64,000 nucleotides of DNA, taken from contig NC_058341.1 of assembly GCF_905475395.1 (NCBI RefSeq), forward strand, positions 70,191,501-70,255,500. The letters are read 5' to 3'. This document shows, one piece after another, positions 35,701 through 42,688 of this stretch. The translations under genes and the position numbers were made by a program. Below the pieces are notes generated by a model. That model saw only the letters and a program-made list of their open reading frames with translations, was not told where the DNA came from and did not search any database. Source of the DNA: Chrysoperla carnea. Lineage: Eukaryota; Arthropoda; Insecta; Neuroptera; Chrysopidae. Numbering within the stretch: position 1 is the stretch's first letter; each line of letters starts with the position of its first letter.

Positions 35701-35983
35701 GACATCAAAACTTTCGAACGAGTTGATAGCACGGTTCGGTGTGATTTTTTAGCTTTTTTTGGAAGAGAAATTGCTATATGGTTAGTCCGATTATAATTTG
35801 ACTGAATTTAAATGTGAAAAAAGCCTGCCTGAATTTTATATTTTTCAAACTAAAAATGGAATTTTATTTTAGTTACTTAATGAAATGGATTTACAACATA
35901 CTGGAAGCATTGGACAATTGGAATTTCAACATGCTATTGGAAAAATGTCTGATTTCCCGTATTCCTTCACATTAAATGTATAA
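17776..35983 (+). CDS. CIB1: Calcium- and integrin-binding protein, CIB1-like (5 exons)
   Basis: Spliced host gene: exons 17776-17867, 23146-23248, 23315-23462, 33008-33129 and 35873-35983. All introns are GT-AG and phases agree, giving 576 nt and 191 residues. Human CIB1 is also 191 residues (known). The N-terminus MGSEIS fits N-myristoylation (Gly2, Ser6), and LTYLTKVEI matches the first CIB helix. Exon 3 encodes HNPFSDRL and FSFEDLLDLYSVFS, the degenerate EF2 region. Exons 4-5 carry EF3 (DFNEDMQICKED, a good Ca/Mg loop) and a weaker EF4 (DLQHTGSIGQLE), ending EFQHAIGKMSDFPYSF. CIB proteins are small EF-hand regulators that bind integrin tails and kinases at membranes. I see no lesion. CIB2-type identity is less likely. 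Introns 1, 3 and 4 are swollen by transposons. Confidence 0.92.
18413..18800 (-). pseudogene. Helitron Pif1-like helicase C-terminal fragment
   Basis: It is read on the minus strand inside intron 1 of the CIB1-like gene. Upstream residues RIEPSTTEF and KIERKILPLLL lead into FGVTVHKLQGFSLDQGVVDL and then FAIGQAYVVLSRVRYLDGL. These are the TVHKxQG motif (helicase motif V region) and the GQAYVALSRVR motif (VI) of Helitron/Pif1 helicases. Pif1-type helicase regions are hundreds of residues long; here only about 130 C-terminal residues remain. The Walker motifs, Rep/HUH domain and Helitron ends were not found, so it is a dead fragment. Confidence 0.85.
18801..19670. other. Intron 1 sequence without recognisable feature
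   Basis: Mixed-composition sequence with GC-richer patches (for example near 19330-19560). No open frame of meaning, RNA gene or repeat partner was recognised. Confidence 0.45.
19671..21800. mobile_element. Large fold-back element, about 2.1 kb
   Basis: Three successive arm blocks pair inversely. Around 19795-20000 (GACATCGAATATGAAGAGTG, GGAATGTTAATGGTCGTT, TTTTGTAAAAGAACAGTTAC) pairs with 21540-21705. Around 20180-20300 (GGAAAGTTTTGGTGTAATTG, GGGGTGCTGAACACGAATCT) pairs with 21290-21410. Around 20310-20490 pairs with 21105-21280. The loop (20500-21100) carries a GC-richer patch. Part of it (ATTACTGTAGGTTTTACTTT) resembles the fold-back hit by BEL at 36.6/43.0 kb. The left end TACAGGACGTCTAGCTAAGT also occurs at 8547. 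No protein is encoded. Confidence 0.85.
21822..22362 (+). repeat. Interspersed repeat family R1, forward copy
   Basis: It has the CGGTTGTCCGTCCGTCCGTC block, AGGACCCATCTTGTAAACCA, and the CAATTGTTTCTTTTCACTTG end. It directly follows the right arm of the large fold-back. Confidence 0.85.
22550..22990. repeat. Tandem repeat, about 137-bp unit, three-plus copies
   Basis: AAAACATCAGCC recurs at about 22622 and 22758 and in altered form near 22894. Each is followed by a GTTGCAAAAAA-type tract, GTTTGGCTCTCCACTCAGA, and ACGGTCCCCGGTTGCCTGGC with TGATGTTTTGGCA. Unit spacing is about 136-138 bp. A CT-rich microsatellite (22410-22436) lies just upstream. The short open frames on both strands are by-products. 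Confidence 0.85.
23463..24148. other. Start of intron 3, no recognisable feature
   Basis: AT-rich sequence after the exon 3 donor. No gene or repeat was identified. Confidence 0.5.
24149..24217 (-). tRNA. tRNA-like sequence (pseudo-tRNA or SINE head)
   Basis: On the minus strand, CTCGAAT can pair with GTTCGAG as an acceptor stem. CCAGG/CCTGG enclose TTCGAGT as a perfect T arm. CCT/AGG form a short D stem around AATTGGT. The anticodon arm CTTGT...CCAAG has a mismatch, and its loop CATGAAT lacks the universal U at position 33. I therefore favour a tRNA-derived pseudogene or SINE head over a working tRNA; the isotype is not assigned. A strong hairpin follows immediately at 24224-24318. Confidence 0.55.
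24224..24318. repeat. Near-perfect hairpin, about 36-bp arms
   Basis: ACACGAATGCAATTTTTTCA then ACTCAATGATTTTTTT (from 24224) is repeated as its reverse complement ending ATTGCATTCGTGT at 24318. The loop is about 20 bp. Arms appear essentially identical, so the structure is recent or conserved. It adjoins the tRNA-like sequence. Confidence 0.85.
24389..24700 (+). mobile_element. Partial copy of the TTAAGGATG MITE family
   Basis: It starts TTAAGGATGTATGAGCACGG and continues TAGTGGGAACACAAATTT and TTACTTGACGATATAAGAC. It then includes ATTTCGAAAACCAAGACAGA and TTTTTCGTCTACATTCTTGA. This is the inverse-oriented equivalent of the right part of the complete copy at 28711-29363. The matching terminal repeat on its right was not seen. 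Confidence 0.65.
24701..25235. other. Intron 3 sequence without clear feature
   Basis: AT-rich sequence leading into the palindromic satellite block. Nothing was recognised. Confidence 0.45.
25345..26060 (+). repeat. 137-138-bp tandem array
   Basis: Units begin GTATACTCGGGGGTTTTTGG (25345), GTATACTCAAGGATTTTTGG (25482) and GTATACTCGGGGATTCTGAG (25620), spaced 137 and 138 bp. Each continues with a CTGATCACGATTCCGAA-like phrase, a CCCCCTC...TGGGG segment, GGTCCAAAA and ATATTCAACAAAATG. Later units (about 25758-26060) are shortened by deletions. Confidence 0.85.
26080..26370 (+). repeat. About 121-bp tandem array
   Basis: TTTTATTTGATACCCCACTT recurs at about 26199 and 26320, with a variant near 26080. 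Each is followed by a GAAAATATTCGAT phrase and a TTTTGTAATGTACACGTCA phrase. The unit is unrelated in sequence to the 137-bp unit beside it. Confidence 0.8.
26746..27214. other. Intron 3 sequence without clear feature
   Basis: AT-rich sequence with a T tract near 27120. No gene or repeat was recognised. Confidence 0.45.
27215..27345 (+). repeat. Repeat family R1, 3'-end fragment
   Basis: It contains only the end of the family: GCATCAACACTGTCTATACA, GGTATTTCATCAATTAACTC, and CAATTGTTTCTTTTCACTTG. Confidence 0.7.
27420..27960 (+). mobile_element. RTE-like remnant carrying an inserted MITE
   Basis: TGGATTTTACCTTTTGGTGC and GAAAATAAAATAAAGCCCAT repeat the inner part of the element at 8116-8530. 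The 3'-type phrase AAAATCGGTTAAGTAGTG follows. A MITE (27565-27870) is inserted at CAATG. A second piece of the same family follows from about 27885 (TTTTAATTTTGGCGCGGAAT). Confidence 0.55.
27565..27870. mobile_element. MITE with GCGTTTGGCAGAAAAAAGCG inverted repeats
   Basis: The left end GGAGCGTTTGGCAGAAAAAA then GCGCTTGAGAGCGCTTA is the near reverse complement of the right end AAGCGCTTCCTAGCGC then TTTTTTCTGCCAAACGCATC. CAATG flanks both sides (27560-27564 and 27871-27875). At 306 bp it has no transposase. The open frame starting at 27562 is inside the element and has no meaning. Confidence 0.8.
27961..28710. other. Intron 3 sequence without clear feature
   Basis: AT-rich sequence including an A-rich stretch (28475-28620). 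No gene was recognised. Confidence 0.45.
28711..29363. mobile_element. MITE/fold-back with TTAAGGATGTATGAGCATG ends
   Basis: The element begins TTAAGGATGTATGAGCATG at 28711 and ends CATGCTCATACATCCTTAA at 29363, flanked on both sides by TA. Inside, 29095-29190 (TTATAACTTCATGAATGTAG, ATTTTTCGATATGTGTCTTG) pairs with 29210-29290 in inverted fashion. It has no coding capacity. A partial copy lies at 24389. Confidence 0.85.
29370..29687 (-). pseudogene. LINE ORF2 C-terminal fragment with CCHC knuckle
   Basis: This minus-strand open frame of 105 residues contains GVRICVLCDPTESIKHLIED followed by C-P. That gives Cx2C-(8)-H-(4)-C, the zinc knuckle near the C-terminus of several non-LTR retrotransposon polyproteins. 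An upstream segment RYLFANFHMYGFKWDSM precedes it, as in those families. No reverse transcriptase motif remains. It is a fragment lodged in intron 3 of the CIB1-like gene. Confidence 0.6.
29885..30345. mobile_element. Fold-back element
   Basis: AAGTGTCATTGAAACATATT, AAAAGTCAATGCTTTCGAG and GATTGAAATTCGGAGTATTT (29890-29965) are matched inverted by AAATACTCCGAATTTCAATC, AAGTATTGACTTTTCAAAAT and ATGTTTCAATGACACTTTTT (30257-30340). Confidence 0.75.
30578..30945. pseudogene. Jockey-like reverse transcriptase fragment, inverted duplicate
   Basis: The plus-strand half (about 30795-30945) encodes SSIPQGRILGPIPHLIYTSD, LPFDAKK and then ATFADDTTNLSI. These are the conserved PQGSVLGP and ADD (catalytic) regions of non-LTR reverse transcriptases. 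The segment 30578-30715 is the reverse complement of about the same stretch, giving a head-to-head pair with a spacer of about 80 bp. Everything else of the LINE is missing here, although a LINE 3' end follows at 31205 after SINE-2. Confidence 0.7.
30955..31195 (+). mobile_element. SINE-2, head-truncated copy
   Basis: It starts at the B-box-like GGTTCGAATCCAGGCAGCGG and includes TTGTCGTCGCTTGGATAAGA, ATGATGTGGGTGGCCTCTGT and GAGAAACGGAGGTTAAACCC. It ends ATTATTATTA. It is the opposite orientation of the copy at 12182-12495. Confidence 0.75.
31205..31500 (+). pseudogene. Jockey-like LINE 3' end, second copy
   Basis: It contains a decayed C-terminal coding part with HPNDEALNLL (near 31318-31347), then an AT-rich tail with TAAGATTTAGATTTGCGTAA and AGTTTACATACTATAATTTT, like the copy at 3590-3900. 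Several stops and frameshifts are present. Confidence 0.5.
31535..32100 (-). mobile_element. Second copy of the 16.6-17.4 kb element, inverted
   Basis: 31640-31860 (CTCGACTATACAATGG, GTGTTTGACCGATATG, TAACGATACTTCATT-type words in inverse) is the reverse complement of 17190-17405. 31925-32030 (ACAGAATCGCGCTCTTAAAA, GTATGAAAACAAGAAAAT) matches the arm at 16640-16700. An A tract at 31510-31530 precedes it. Confidence 0.65.
32276..32835 (+). repeat. Interspersed repeat family R1, forward copy
   Basis: AAGTTTGTAACGCTTAAAAA, the CCGTATGTCTGTCGTCTGTC block, AGGACCCATCTTGTAAACCG, CATCACTGTTTACCCACGAG, and the CAATTGTTTGTTTTCACTTG end are present in order. The open frame covering its 3' edge is not a gene. 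Confidence 0.85.
33130..35082. other. Intron 4, no gene recognised
   Basis: This is intron 4 of the CIB1-like gene. A 27-bp direct duplication (ATTATTTTTTCACATATATT plus TCTGG/TCTGC) lies at 33365-33418, and a short repeat with CTCTTTTGAGAGC near 34535-34575. A 97-residue open frame at 33959-34252 has no recognisable motif and AT-driven codons; I do not call it a gene. Confidence 0.5.
35083..35187 (+). mobile_element. SINE-1 body fragment
   Basis: GTGATGGGCTGGTGTATTGC, GGTGCACTCAGCCTCTGAAA and GAGCTGATAAATGAAATTAT match SINE-1 at 16850-16945. The tRNA-like head is missing. Confidence 0.75.
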
Positions 35984-35995
35984 GAGGAATGCCAT

Positions 35996-36005
35996 AATAA
36001 ATAAA
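35996..36005 (+). terminator. Polyadenylation signal of the CIB1-like gene
   Basis: Two overlapping AATAAA hexamers (35996-36001 and 36000-36005) lie 13-22 bases after the TAA stop at 35981-35983, implying a very short 3' UTR. Confidence 0.7.
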
Positions 36006-36685
36006 ATTTTATTTGATGTGGTTTTTCATTTCACATGCCTATGGCTGACCTTTTATTTGTTCCTCTTATATAATTATACTAAAATTCTTCTCTAAATTTA
36101 CCTCCAAAAAAAATCCTCGCTCTTCCATTCCTCCTTACAAGCTTCGAAATACAAGCTTTTCAAATTGTATGAGATAGCGAGAAATAGAAATAAATGAAGC
36201 TGTGGTGAAGAAGCTTATAACGTATTTCAGTTACTCCTTCTCGAAGCAGCATTTTACCGGAACCACCAGTTCGGAAGTCCAAAGAAGTTCGCCAGTACAG
36301 GATCCGCCTTTTAAGCGTGCATATCCATGTGGAAATAAATCTGTTCTGGTCTGAATATTTAGTTTGAAATTCAGAAAAAGAATATGTGAAGTAAAACTAT
36401 CTCTGAAAAAGTCAGAGAGAGTCTGAAAATATCAAATAAATTATTATTCAATCATTTAATCACAGAAAATGGTAACAGATTGAGACGCCTGCGGAAGAAA
36501 TATTCTGAATTCTTCTAGAAGATTTTTTAAGAATTAATCAGTAAAATTTAAAACATTTTCGAAAAACTAATTACTGTAGGTGTTACTTTAATCATATTGA
36601 CTAAAAAGGAAAATAAAATTTTGCCAGGCATTGATTTATAGTTTTTTTAACTTATTTATTAGCTCTAAAGAATAACAATACTGAA

Positions 36686-36898
36686 TGTTAAAAGTCTCGC
36701 TATTTAAAAATTTAAGAAAAGAATATCTTTTGTTTTTGTTTTATAATATAGTTACAGTTTATTGATTTATTGACATTTGATGTAATACTAAAAAATAAAG
36801 CTGATAATTGATTTCAAAAAAATAATAAGAAATATTTGTCTAAAAGTTTAATTAATTAAGAAATAACTAATTATTAATATCTTAATCAAATCATAACA
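36686..36898 (+). repeat. 5' LTR of the BEL element
   Basis: 213 bp, TGTTAAAAGTC ... CATAACA. It is identical to the 3' LTR except for one T/G difference near 36731 and one A in a poly-A run. Confidence 0.95.
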
Positions 36899-36902
36899 TT
36901 TG

Positions 36903-36920
36903 TGGCGACCGTGACAGGAC
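36903..36920 (+). promoter_or_regulatory. Primer binding site of the BEL element
   Basis: TGGCGACCGTGACAGGAC lies 4 bp after the 5' LTR. Its reverse complement ends in CCA and fits the 3' end of an insect tRNA-Arg (UCG), from memory of that tRNA; the TGG start is the general rule. Confidence 0.75.
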
Positions 36921-36972
36921 TTATTTAAGTGTGATTAGGATTAAAAAAATTGATAAGTTGGTTATTATAAAA

Positions 36973-38781
36973 ATGACGAACGTACTATTAGACAAATTAA
37001 AAAGGAGCAGGAAAGCAGCACGATCAGCGTTTTCAAAAGCTTTTTCGGTGTTTAACGAAGAAATAAATCAAGAGGAACCTATATATGAAGATGTTCAAGT
37101 CGCTTTTCAAATATTAGAGGTTAGATCTTTTGAGTTAGATGCTTCGAATACTAAAATTTGTGAAGCTATGGTAGAATTGACGGCTGAAAAAGAAGATCAT
37201 GAGAAAATAATGGAGGATGAATATGAGGGAGCAGCGGAATATACAAGTAAATATTTACGTGCAAAAATTGAGGTTATTAAATTGAATAAACGACAAAATC
37301 AACCGGAACAACGACAACAAACTTTTCAACATGCTCCAACCACTGATAATGATTCTAAAAGGAGATTTAAGTTACCAAAAATTGAATTAAAAAAATTCGG
37401 TGGTGATTTAAAAGACTGGTTGCAATTTTGTAGTCAATTTAACAACATTCATGATGATAAGAGTATCACTAAAGAAGATAAGTTCCAGTATTTGACTCAA
37501 GCAATGATTCCGAATTCAAGAGCAGCTGATTTAGTAAACAGTTACCCACCAACAAATGATAATTATGATAAAGTTATTGATAGTTTAAAAAGTCGTTTCG
37601 GTAAAGATGAATTACTAGTTGAAGTTTATGTTCGAGAATTATTAACATTAGTGATAAATAATGCTATCAAATCAAATGAAGAAACGTCATTGTCAAAAAT
37701 TTATGATAAATTGGAGGCACAATTACGTGCTCTTGAATCACTTGGTGTTACAAAAGACAAGTGTGCTGCAATGTTATATCATTTAGTTGAATCATCTTTA
37801 CCAGAAGAGTTAAGAAGAACGTGGCAAAGGCAAGCAACTACGATCAAATGTAAAGACATTGGAGAAAGATTAACTAAATTGACAGAATTTTTACAAGATG
37901 AAGTTGAAAACGAAGAAAGACTTAAAATGGCTGTCAATGGATTTAATTTAAATGAAAATAAACATTCAAATAATGTGAGTAATGTTAAATTTAATAAGAA
38001 GAAAATAAAGACGACAAATGAAACTAGCATTCCAACAGCTACTGGGTTACTGACAAAGGAAGGTAAAAATGTCAAACAGAATTTTAAAACTTATACTTGT
38101 ATATTTTGTGGAGAAGAACATCGGAGTTCAAGATGTGGAAAAGCGAAACAGATGACACTTGATGATAAGTGGAACATCGTTAAAGAAAAGAATTGTTGTT
38201 TTAATTGTTTGATACCAGGTCACAATACACAAGAAACATGCGGGAAGAAACATTCAATACTATTGTGCCGAGGAATATTGAATCCAGAGAGCTCATCAAG
38301 AAAAACAGCCAAAGAAGATTCAAGTAAATATAATAAAGAAGCCAACTTAGCTAATTTGTCGTTAATACCAGAAGTTTGTCTTCAAACTGTACGGGTAATA
38401 TTAAAAAATGGAGATGAAAAACGCATAGTACGAGCAATATTGGATAGTGGGTCTCAACGATCATATATTTCAAAACGAGTAGCGGAAGAAATGAATTATC
38501 AATCACATTGTAAGAATCAAGTTGTCCATTTGCTGTTTGGTGGAACTAAAACAAAACCACAGGACCATAAAGGTTATTTAATTCATCTTGAAAGCTTAAA
38601 TAATCAGTATGCTTGCAATTTTATGGCGTTTGATCAAGATAAAATTTGTCATGGGATTCCTAGTATTAATAATGGACCATGGATTCAAGAATTATTAAAC
38701 AATAATATTATATTAACTGATGTGAGTCAAACTTTTGATCCTATTGATATTTTAATTGGTGCCGATGTACTTGGAAAATAA
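36973..38781 (+). CDS. BEL/Pao Gag and protease region
   Basis: The first methionine in good position is at 36973 (MTNVLLDKLKRSRKAA). The N-terminal third is coiled and charged. A DUF1759-like domain follows (KLPKIELKKFGGDLKDWLQF to about residue 310). Zinc-knuckle-type cysteines come next: CIFCGEEHRSSRC and CFNCLIPGHNTQETC. Last is a DUF1758-type aspartic protease with the active site AILDSGSQRSYI. It ends at TAA 38779-38781 in ILIGADVLGK, where the family normally reads on into the RT region without a break; the next frame is the same. About 602 residues. Role: particle formation and polyprotein cleavage. The stop probably prevents normal pol expression unless read through. Confidence 0.9.
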   Translation: MTNVLLDKLKRSRKAARSAFSKAFSVFNEEINQEEPIYEDVQVAFQILEVRSFELDASNTKICEAMVELTAEKEDHEKIMEDEYEGAAEYTSKYLRAKIEVIKLNKRQNQPEQRQQTFQHAPTTDNDSKRRFKLPKIELKKFGGDLKDWLQFCSQFNNIHDDKSITKEDKFQYLTQAMIPNSRAADLVNSYPPTNDNYDKVIDSLKSRFGKDELLVEVYVRELLTLVINNAIKSNEETSLSKIYDKLEAQLRALESLGVTKDKCAAMLYHLVESSLPEELRRTWQRQATTIKCKDIGERLTKLTEFLQDEVENEERLKMAVNGFNLNENKHSNNVSNVKFNKKKIKTTNETSIPTATGLLTKEGKNVKQNFKTYTCIFCGEEHRSSRCGKAKQMTLDDKWNIVKEKNCCFNCLIPGHNTQETCGKKHSILLCRGILNPESSSRKTAKEDSSKYNKEANLANLSLIPEVCLQTVRVILKNGDEKRIVRAILDSGSQRSYISKRVAEEMNYQSHCKNQVVHLLFGGTKTKPQDHKGYLIHLESLNNQYACNFMAFDQDKICHGIPSINNGPWIQELLNNNIILTDVSQTFDPIDILIGADVLGK

Positions 38782-40731
38782 ATGACTGGAAGATTACATA
38801 ACTTAGAATGTGGAATGACAGCAATTGAAACAAGGTTAGGTTGGACTTTGATGGGTAAGAAACCTACTTTAAATTATTCTGAAAATGATGCAGCATTAAT
38901 TGTAACATCGATGTATGTACAAGAAGCTGATATTTCAAATTTATGGAGTTTAGATGTTATAGGAATTACTGACCCAATTGAAACAAAATCAAAGAAATTA
39001 GCTGAACAAGAAATTTGTGAAAGATTTCGTGAAACTGTAGTTATTAATAACGATAAAAGATATGAAGTATGTCTTCCATGGAAAGAAAATCATCCTCAAC
39101 TTGAATCAAATAAAGAAATTGCTCAAAGAAGATTACAAATTACGACAGATAAATTGAAGAAACAAGGACTTTATGAAGAATATGATCAAATACTAATGAA
39201 ATGGCTAGATGAAGGAATTATTGAAAGAGTTCCAGTTGATGAAGAAAACTCTTGGGACCAGTATCTTCCTCATCGACATGTGTTGAAAATTAATAGTACA
39301 ACTAGATTGAGACCAGTATTTGATGCATCAGCGAAATCTAAGAATGGAGTATCTTTAAATCAATGTTTAGAAACAGGTCCTAATTTAATAGAATTAATTC
39401 CTTCTATGCTTTTACGTTTCAGAGAGAAAGAAATAGGAGTAATTTCCGATATTGAAAAAGCATTCTTGCAGATCAGCGTTACTCCAAAAGATCGGAATGT
39501 CCTACGTTTTTTGTGGTGGAAGAATGATGTTATTGAAGTTTTACGACATTCGCGAGTAGTATTTGGAGTAACTAGTAGTCCGTTTATACTGGCTGCTATT
39601 ATTAAATTACATTTGGAGTTATTATCAAAAGAGGACAAGTTTAAAGACATGTTGACATCTATAATCAAATTAATTTCATCCTTTTATGTTGATAATTGTG
39701 TTACTAGTGTAGATTCTCTTGAAGAATTACATCAATTTAAAGAAGAATCAACTTTATTAATGGCAGAAGGTGGTTTCAATTTACGAGGGTGGGAGTACAC
39801 TCATAACGAAGAGCCGCATCGTTTAACATCAGTTCTAGGTCTTACTTGGGACAAGAGAGACGATGTTTTAATACTAAAAATTTCAAATTTATCTGAGACA
39901 ATTCAAGAAAAAATAAAAAAGAGAGTTATTTTGTCTATCAGTCATAAAATATTTGATCCAATCGGTTTTGCTTGTCCAGTATTATTGTTACCCAAGTTAT
40001 TGTTGCAGAAAATTAATACTTTAAAATGGGATATTGAAGTTCCTCAAGAAATTAAAGAAGATTTTGAAAAATGGTATCATCAGTTAAAATTATTAGAAGA
40101 AGTGAAAGTTCCACGTTGGATTTCTAGTACTCATAAAACAGAGAGACAAACTTCATTTCATGTTTTCATTGATGCTAGTCAAGTAGCTTATGCGGCAGTG
40201 ATTTATATGAGAACGCAGACTGATACAGATACGAAAATACAACTGATTGCTGCTAAATCAAGAGTATCTCCAAATAAAAAGATGACTATTCCACGTTTAA
40301 AACTTCTTGCAGCAACTATTGGTGCAAGACTGATGAAATCTGTCCTTGAAACTATGGTTTATGACCAACAAGAGATTTATTTATGGAGTGATTCAACGAC
40401 AGTATTAACATGGATACAACAAGAAAGACAGTGGGCTACTTTTGTTTGGAATCGTGTTCAAGAAATTCGTAAAATAACAAATATTGAATGTTGGAGATAT
40501 GTACCAGGAGTCTTGAATCCAGCTGATCTTCCTTCCAGAGGGTGTACAACAAGTCATTTGATTGAGTCAAAATGGTGGGAGGGACCAGATTGGCTTTATA
40601 ACTCTGAAGAATGGCCTGTAAGCAAATATTATATTAATAATGAAGAAATAAATAGTGAATTGAAGAAATCAGCAACTAAAAACGAATCTGTAGATGATGT
40701 TAATTTAAATAATGTTTCTGCCACAATGTAA
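38782..40731 (+). pseudogene. BEL/Pao reverse transcriptase and RNase H region
   Basis: It continues in frame directly after the TAA at 38779. TAIETRLGWTLMGK marks the Pao linker. RLRPVFDASAKSKNG and GVISDIEKAFLQI (first catalytic Asp region) follow. FYVDNCVTSV is at the usual YVDD position, with Asn replacing the second Asp. RNase H-like motifs VFIDASQVAYAAV and LWSDSTTVLTWI follow. The frame ends at TAA 40729-40731 within a region that should lead to the integrase. No independent start is expected, since this is normally part of the Gag-Pol polyprotein. It is probably non-functional in this copy. Confidence 0.88.
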
Positions 40732-42350
40732 GAAAACGAGATAAATAAGATAAATAATGATGAATGGCATTTTAATTGTTTTACACAATACAGTAAAATC
40801 GTAAGAATGTTTGGTTGGATAAAAAGATTCATTTATAACGCTCAAGTCACTATTGAATCAAGAAATCAAGGAGAACTTTCTGCTGAAGAATTTTTTAATG
40901 CTGAAAAGATCGTGCTAAGACTTGTTCAAAAGGAATGTTTTTCTGGAAATCAAGATCCTCGAATCAAAGATTTTAGACCATATATAGATGAATATGGGTT
41001 ATAAAGAACAAAGACTTTAATATCTAATCGAGATGATAGCCCTGATTTTCTTGAACCAATAATATTAAATCCAAATCATTCTGTTGTTTTGAGTCTAATA
41101 AAACATTATCATGAGAAACTACAACATGCAGGTGTACAAACAGTCTTAAATAATATCAGAGAAAAGTTTTGGATTCTTCAAGGAAGAAAATTTATTAGAT
41201 CAGTAATGAATAAATGTATTATTTGTAAAAGATACAAAACTTCTCATGTTGATACAGAACCTACAGCTTTACCAAGAAACAGAGTAAAAGATGCAGTGCC
41301 TTTTGAAATATCAGGTGTTGATTTTGCTGGTCCAGTTTATTTGAAAGAAAATCAGAAGAGTTGGATATGTTTATTCACTTGTGCTGTTTATCGGGCTGTA
41401 CATTTGGAACTAGTAACCTCACTATCTACAGATGCTTTTCTAAAGGGGTTAAGACGTTTTATTGCACGCAGAGGTAGGCCTGCTATAATTTATAGTGATA
41501 ATGGTACAAATTTTACAGGTACAAAAAATTGTTTACTCAAAATTAATTGGGATAAAATAAAGAAGTATAGTTCAGTTGAAAAGATAGAATGGTACTTTAA
41601 TCCTCCATCAACAGCATGGTGGGGTGGTTGGTGGGAAAGATTGGTACGTGTAATGAAAGAATTACTTCGTAAAGTACTCAAGCGATCAAGTTTGACTTAT
41701 GAAGAGATGTGTACTACTCTATGTGACTGTGAAGCGATAATTAATTCGAGACCAATAACCTACCATTCAGATGACATTAATGAACCAAGACCGTTATCCC
41801 CAGCGATGTTCTTAATGGAAGCAAAAGGTACAGAAGTGCCTGATTTGGATTGTATTGAAACAATGGATTTTAAAAAGAGGTTTAGATATCGGCAAGAGTT
41901 ACGAAATAATTTACGAGAACGTTTTCGAGTTGAATATCTAGGTCAATTATCACGAAGACAACCACAAGCAAATCATAAATCTAAGGTACAAGTAGGTGAA
42001 ATTGTTCTCGTTGGTAACGATAATCAAAACGTTTAGATTGGCCTCTAGCTAAAGTTATTGGAATAATACCTGGAAAAGATGGTGAAATAAGAGTTGTTAG
42101 ACTGAAGACTGCGAATGGAGAACTTATTCGACCAGTGCAACGAATTCATCAATTGGAGGTACAGTCACCTAATGAACAGATAGTCCTTCAGAGAAATGTT
42201 GAAAAAGAAATTAAATTAACTAAAGCAAAGAAAATAACATTGCCAGAGAAAGATCAAGAAAAAGAAAATGATTCATTTAAGGAAACGGTAATAACGACTA
42301 GATACGGAAGACAAATAAAAGCACCAAAAAGATTTGGAGTAAATGATTAA
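40732..42350 (+). pseudogene. BEL/Pao integrase region, broken
   Basis: In the same frame, 40732-41001 encodes the linker (MFGWIKRFIYNAQVTIESRN) and stops at TAA 41002-41004. After it come an HHCC-like zinc site (HYHEKLQHAG ... CIICKRYK) and the integrase core: GVDFAGPVY, YSDNGTNFTG, and PPSTAWWGGWWERLV with its Glu, i.e. all DDE residues. RPLSPAMFLM marks the DUF5641-type C-terminus. The frame breaks near 42030, and the final segment (WPLAKVIGIIPGKDGEIRVV onward, to 42350) is in another frame. The integrase active site is intact but the polyprotein is interrupted twice. Confidence 0.88.
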
Positions 42351-42397
42351 TTTTGTTATTGATGAAATTATTTTCTTTGTGTTCATTTGTATTAAAA

Positions 42398-42403
<6 letters not shown>

Positions 42404-42443
<40 letters not shown>
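42404..42443 (+). repeat. 40-nt T homopolymer inside the BEL element
   Basis: An uninterrupted run of 40 T lies between the end of pol and the polypurine tract. The length may be unreliable in sequencing. Confidence 0.9.
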
Positions 42444-42444
<1 letters not shown>

Positions 42445-42463
42445 TTAAAAGAAAAATTAACTC

Positions 42464-42476
42464 AAAGGTGGGAGGA
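42464..42476 (+). promoter_or_regulatory. Polypurine tract of the BEL element
   Basis: AAAGGTGGGAGGA directly abuts the 3' LTR; this is the expected plus-strand primer site, with a single T interrupting the purines. Confidence 0.8.
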
Positions 42477-42688
42477 TGTTAAAAGTCTCGCTATTTAAAA
42501 ATTTAAGAAAAGAATATCTTTTGTGTTTGTTTTATAATATAGTTACAGTTTATTGATTTATTGACATTTGATGTAATACTAAAAAATAAAGCTGATAATT
42601 GATTTCAAAAAATAATAAGAAATATTTGTCTAAAAGTTTAATTAATTAAGAAATAACTAATTATTAATATCTTAATCAAATCATAACA
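42477..42688 (+). repeat. 3' LTR of the BEL element
   Basis: 212 bp, TGTTAAAAGTC ... CATAACA, followed by the target duplication CTGAA. Confidence 0.95.

Larger units (their letters stand above)
36686..42688 (+). mobile_element. Full-length BEL/Pao LTR retrotransposon
   Basis: The 6,003-bp element is flanked by the 5-bp target duplication CTGAA (36681-36685 and 42689-42693). LTRs are 36686-36898 and 42477-42688, starting TGTTAAAAGTC and ending CATAACA. They differ by one substitution and one 1-bp indel, so insertion is recent. Gag, protease, reverse transcriptase, RNase H and integrase follow in order in one frame up to about 42030, broken by three TAA stops, with the last part in another frame. 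It sits in the loop of an older fold-back. Domain content (DUF1759, DUF1758-type protease, Pao-type RT) identifies BEL/Pao rather than Ty3/gypsy. Confidence 0.95.

Noticed and set aside
38782-40731. Independent gene starting at the ATG after the BEL gag stop
   Set aside because: The frame continues the Gag-Pol polyprotein directly across the TAA; the ATG is only the next codon and the family makes pol as part of a polyprotein.
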